Shown here: positions 61,501 through 64,000 of the stretch, piece after piece
How the letters are laid out: each line of letters starts with the position of its first letter
Position numbering within the stretch: the stretch's first letter is position 1
Assembly: GCA_023634235.1 (NCBI GenBank)
Contig: JAMKCF010000136.1
Coordinates: 1-64,000, forward strand
Reading direction: 5' to 3'
DNA: 64,000 nucleotides
Source of the DNA: Pisaster brevispinus
Lineage: Eukaryota > Echinodermata > Asteroidea > Forcipulatida > Asteriidae
The notes under the pieces: model-generated
What the model saw: only the letters and a program-made list of their open reading frames with translations
The model's database searches: none
Told to the model about the DNA's origin: nothing
Translations under genes and position numbers: made by a program

Positions 61501-63337
61501 GTCAATAGTCTGATAAATGCCATGAGAAAGGACAAATTAGAAAAATGTTTGTCTTTTCTCATCACCCTCTACAAAGACAATTCTTTTCGTTAAATGATGG
61601 AGGGCTAATATTCTTAGAACATTTATTTTGAAAGTAAGAACGGCAGAATATTGTTGAGGAAGTGAACAACACACTGAACATTAAATAAATTGCGGAAGTC
61701 TCGCCGTTATTTGAGCATTTTCAGGGGAAACCTCTGGTTTGATAACAGTGAAAATTGATAACAGTGAAAATATAAGTGCTTAAAGATGTTTGCACACAAT
61801 TAACATGGTATAAAGATGGTTAATGTGGAACATTTTTCCCAACATATTTTTCCTTAAAGTGCTTCAGTTTTTGAGAAATGAGTCAAACAATTAGTTTTGA
61901 GCTCACAAGTCCAAAACCTGACGCTTGAAAACAGTGAAAACATACAAGGGGGATTTTCACTTATCTTCTAGTGAACACAATGACTGATTCAGCTTCAACT
62001 TCCAGAAGTTGGTTTATTCAAGTACATGCTGGGTCACTCAAAGTGCGATGATGGTCTTTGACAATTACCAATGTTGTCCATGCGATAATGCATGCTTTAA
62101 CATGTCAAAGAAACTCAATTGAACAAATTAAATGGGGCAAACCATTCAAATATGCCACAGTATATTGCTAGTTCCGGCACTGATTCAATGATGAAGAGTT
62201 CCGACGCTAGTATTGCATTTGGTTAATTTTATGCTTCATTTCTCATGTTGTCTCCTTGGAGAGAAATGGAGACACTATTGAGGCCATTGATGAACAACTT
62301 ACATCTTCCTGGGGGTGGGGTGTGTCGCTGTGCCACACCCTCAACATCGGAACATGGTCCTTCTTTCTCTTTCTGGCAAAAACACAAAATATTTTAAGGG
62401 ATAAGTTCTATATCTGCATATCAGGAAAGTGGACAAATCTATCTGTTGTAGGGGTGAAGGGGTGTGTAAGAGGGTTGAAGGGGTTGTTGAAGGGGGTGTA
62501 GAAGGGGTGAAGGTGGTGTGGAAGGGGGTGTTGATAGGGGTACCTTGTAAGGGTGAAACAAGGTGCAGTAAACCATACCTGAAGCACCTGGGCAAACCCC
62601 CACTCTTAAGGATAAGTGCAATTTGTGTTTCCACATGCATTACACAACACAGCTTTACGTCCCATCCAAAGGACAAAGCAACAATGGCTAAGTGACACAA
62701 GCGTCAACATCAGGACCTGAACCAGGACCCGATCCCACACTCTGCTGATCAGAAACACCAGAGCTTTGTTCCGGGGGTCTTAGACCCCTTGACCAAGACA
62801 CGCCCATGCGTCAACTAATAACTGAATAGACCTCTCGCATACGCTGCCATTTCTTGAGATCAATGGAAAATGGAAATGTGCGCATGTGTACGCACCTTGT
62901 TAAATTCTCGGCCAATGACTGGTCTTCCTTTGAGTTCAGTGAGGATGCTGTTTGAGCTTGTGTTGTCCTATCGGGGATGTGATAGGCTGTTGAAAAAAAC
63001 TGAACTGTGAGCGCAAAGCATGAAAGCTTGCGAGGGCAAAAACTTGCGAGCTCGAAGCCTACTTACGTACTGTACATACATTTATCTTCTGTTTTAAAAG
63101 CCCTAATCTGCACTCTGGGGCATTCTATTTGGTTTTATCTACATATTTTTCATGGTCTTAATTTAAAAGAATACTACTCATTTAAAAATTTTTTTTTTTT
63201 ATGGATTTCCAGAAAAAACCGGAGAAATCACATCCCTGCCTATACAAGGGGTTTAAAACTCACGGCATGTAGTTCTCGAAAACACTCATTATTTTATCAA
63301 ATTCTTCTTCCTTCTTCTCTGCAATCTCTGCTCCTAC
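58449..63337 (-). CDS. NCBP1: NCBP1 (CBP80) gene, six internal exons, partial
   Basis: The product is the large subunit of the nuclear cap-binding complex. With NCBP2 (CBP20) it binds the 5' cap of Pol II transcripts in the nucleus and acts in splicing, export and the first round of translation. Six exons on the minus strand, read from high to low coordinates (63,337 down to 58,449), encode a protein collinear with animal CBP80. Diagnostic segments are [54 protein letters not shown] and [12 protein letters not shown]. Five of the six introns start GT and end AG with consistent phases; the one between 59,865 and 58,558 is GT-AG but leaves a short gap in the protein. The exons correspond to roughly residues 190-350 of a ~790-residue protein (from memory), the end of the N-terminal MIF4G domain and the start of the next helical domain. 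The 5' exons lie beyond 64,000. No 3' exon is found below 58,449. Confidence 0.93.
58680..58800. repeat. Imperfect GCC-ATA/GCA-GCC microsatellite
   Basis: A low-complexity run built from GCCATAGC, GCCGCA and GCCACA triplet or hexamer units lies in the NCBP1 intron between exons e and f. On the minus strand it reads as an alanine/methionine-rich frame of 61 codons, which is a repeat artefact. Confidence 0.85.
59064..59551. other. NCBP1 intron sequence, nothing recognisable
   Basis: AT-rich sequence between exons e and f. A plus-strand 79-codon frame starts at 59,188 but shows no family features. I see no structured RNA or mobile element here. Confidence 0.6.
59552..59745 (+). repeat. Diverged direct repeat, 116 bp period, two copies
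   Basis: 59,552-59,629 (AACCTTCCTACTGGCTGACC to CCAGCCTGCAGTAT) recurs at 59,668-59,745 (AACCCTCCCACTGTCTGACC to CCAGCCTGCAGTAT). It is an old local tandem duplication within the NCBP1 intron. Confidence 0.85.
59865..60039 (-). CDS. NCBP1: NCBP1 exon e
   Basis: 175 bp. It encodes [20 protein letters not shown], then [18 protein letters not shown] and [16 protein letters not shown]. The acceptor is GCTGTTCCAG. The donor is less certain: GTATCC directly after the QV codons gives phase 0, while a stronger-looking GTAACG lies 25 bases further but would add residues that do not fit the family well. Confidence 0.92.
60040..60588. other. NCBP1 intron d-e
   Basis: A 549 bp intron on the minus strand, GTGAGT to TTCCAG. 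No repeat family, RNA gene or extra coding segment is visible. Confidence 0.85.
60589..60686 (-). CDS. NCBP1: NCBP1 exon d
   Basis: 98 bp, 32 codons plus two bases. It encodes [18 protein letters not shown], then [14 protein letters not shown]. The acceptor is ATCTTTGCAG and the donor GTGAGT. The phase matches exon c upstream and exon e downstream, forming a split cysteine codon TG|C. Confidence 0.94.
60687..61299. other. NCBP1 intron c-d
   Basis: A 613 bp intron, GTTTGA to TTTGCAG on the minus strand. Overlapping short open frames on both strands (60,723-61,271) show no recognisable family and look like chance. Confidence 0.85.
61300..61509 (-). CDS. NCBP1: NCBP1 exon c
   Basis: 210 bp, exactly 70 codons, phase 0 at both ends. 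It starts [12 protein letters not shown], contains [16 protein letters not shown] and ends [12 protein letters not shown]. The acceptor is ATTTATCAG and the donor is GTTTGA, a weak but valid GT donor. It is the best-conserved exon in the window. Confidence 0.95.
61510..62302. other. NCBP1 intron b-c
   Basis: A 793 bp intron, GTAAGT to TTTATCAG on the minus strand. It contains a few short AACAGTGAAAA repeats (about 61,745-61,770 and 61,929), nothing else. Confidence 0.85.
62303..62372 (-). CDS. NCBP1: NCBP1 exon b
   Basis: 70 bp. Its first base completes the split proline codon from exon a. It then encodes [20 protein letters not shown] and ends QED at a codon boundary. The acceptor is TTTTTGCCAG and the donor GTAAGT. 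The VPML-VW...PHPQE pattern is characteristic of CBP80. Confidence 0.93.
62440..62545 (+). repeat. G-rich minisatellite-like tract
   Basis: Irregular repeats of GAAGGGGTG, GTTGAAGGGG and GTGTAGAAGGGG run through this intron segment on the plus strand. Many GGGG runs are closely spaced, so the plus strand could form G-quadruplexes. The NCBP1 transcript would carry the C-rich strand. Confidence 0.85.
62546..62815 (-). mobile_element. tRNA-derived SINE, diverged copy
   Basis: On the minus strand the element begins with a tRNA-like head. The A-box match TGGTCAAGGGG is at 62,785-62,795 and the B-box-like GGATCGGGTCC at 62,725-62,735, 50 bases apart. The tail contains ACTTAGCCATTGTTGCTTTG and TTTGGATGGGACGTAAAGC, phrases I associate with SINEs common in invertebrate deuterostome genomes (from memory). 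The 3' boundary is uncertain because it runs into the G-rich tract. It lies in the same orientation as NCBP1. Confidence 0.7.
62974..63236 (+). mobile_element. MITE-like element, copy 2
   Basis: It begins GGGATGTGATAGGCTGTTG and ends GAGAAATCACATCCC, giving a 10-base terminal inverted repeat shared with copy 1. The internal sequence is collinear with copy 1 but shorter at its right end and carries a small duplication of the CTTGCGAG region. It lies in the NCBP1 intron, ending 27 bases before exon a. Confidence 0.78.
63264..63337 (-). CDS. NCBP1: NCBP1 exon a (most 5' visible)
   Basis: 74 bp, 24 codons plus two bases, beginning [17 protein letters not shown]. The acceptor is TTTGATAG and the donor GTGAGT. 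It matches the VGKELYEKK-like segment of vertebrate CBP80. It starts in phase 0, so the preceding exon, outside the window, should end at a codon boundary. Confidence 0.88.
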
Positions 63338-64000
63338 CTATCAAACACAATAAATAACAATCATTACTTATTGAATATAGATACTTTTTTTAAATAATGT
63401 TGTTTATGCTGCGTCCAAGTGAACCCTTACTCCCTAGGCATTTTTACATACAGGTTCACCTCAAACCTCCAATATCCTCCTCTCTTGTCACTCCACACCA
63501 AAAGAGGAAAGTGACCCCCTTCTGGTGGTGCGTCCACCATTTCCACCATTTTGGGGGGTCAACTCCTTCTGGTGAGGGGTCATTAGAAGGATTTGGGAGG
63601 ATAAGGCCATTCAGAAAAGTAAATGTTTGAAAAAAAATAAAAAATTCATTCGAAATTGTGGGTGGGTGGATCACAAGAAATAACTGAAAAACAGAAATTC
63701 AGTATATAAGCTAACAAATGACAAAGAAGAAGAAAAAGTACCCAGCTGGCCAAGATCGCCAATTTAATTTCTGACTAAACTACTAAGTTGTTTTGTTTAA
63801 AAGCCAGAAAAAAAACCATTGAAAACTACTGATGTTGGAGATTTTGGATGTCTAAAATATCTGGTCCATTTGAGGCATTATTTTATTCTTCAGTGTATAT
63901 ATTATATTATGAAGCCATTCAATATTAAAAAATTGAAATTTTTTAAGATTGACTATTCTGAATGGCCCCTTAGGGTTATTGGTTCTGACAATGGTTACGA
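63338..64000. other. Intron upstream of NCBP1 exon a
   Basis: On the minus strand this is the intron leading into exon a. It is AT-rich with short poly-A/T runs. I found no preceding NCBP1 exon here, so that exon lies past the window end. Confidence 0.75.

Noticed and set aside
61287..61565. Minus-strand 92-codon ORF beginning [10 protein letters not shown]
   Set aside because: It is the wrong frame across NCBP1 exon c. The real product is read in another frame between 61,300 and 61,509.
62341..62700. Minus-strand 119-codon proline/threonine-rich ORF
   Set aside because: It is a translation of the G-rich minisatellite and the SINE tail, overlapping the true NCBP1 exon b in another frame.

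Overview
This is eukaryotic, almost certainly metazoan, DNA. It contains two large tandem satellite arrays followed by about 12 kb of unique sequence. The unique part carries six spliced exons of one conserved gene, NCBP1 (CBP80, the large subunit of the nuclear cap-binding complex), on the minus strand. A diverged tRNA-derived SINE, MITE-like elements, GT-AG introns and long homopolymers support an animal genome. The SINE type and the overall texture suggest a marine invertebrate deuterostome (echinoderm, hemichordate or amphioxus-like), but this is inference and the species cannot be fixed from the window.

Layout. 1-80 is the tail of a satellite B monomer. 81-43,500 is satellite A: roughly one hundred head-to-tail copies of a ~442 bp monomer, all in the same orientation, with a recurrent 208 bp short monomer and several local higher-order repeats (1,978 bp, 2,213 bp, 882 bp, 1,326 bp and ~1,770 bp). 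43,501-52,080 is satellite B: about 27 copies of a ~315 bp monomer, including a ~2 kb block duplicated inside the array. 52,081-52,160 is a decayed edge of B. Satellite A is therefore flanked on both sides by satellite B in the same orientation.

52,161-58,448 is AT-rich single-copy DNA with long G and C runs, a MITE-like element, a small GC-richer island and simple repeats; I see no gene in it. 58,449-63,337 holds the six NCBP1 exons in reverse order. Their reading frames join correctly across introns, and they cover the end of the first MIF4G domain and the region following it. The 5' exons lie beyond 64,000. The 3' exons are not found between 58,448 and the satellites, so either the satellites lie in or beyond a very large intron, or the gene or assembly is broken here.

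The many small ORFs in the satellites are by-products of repeat units and are not annotated as genes. The points most worth following up are the A-in-B satellite architecture, its variable higher-order structure, and its position beside or within a core RNA-processing gene.
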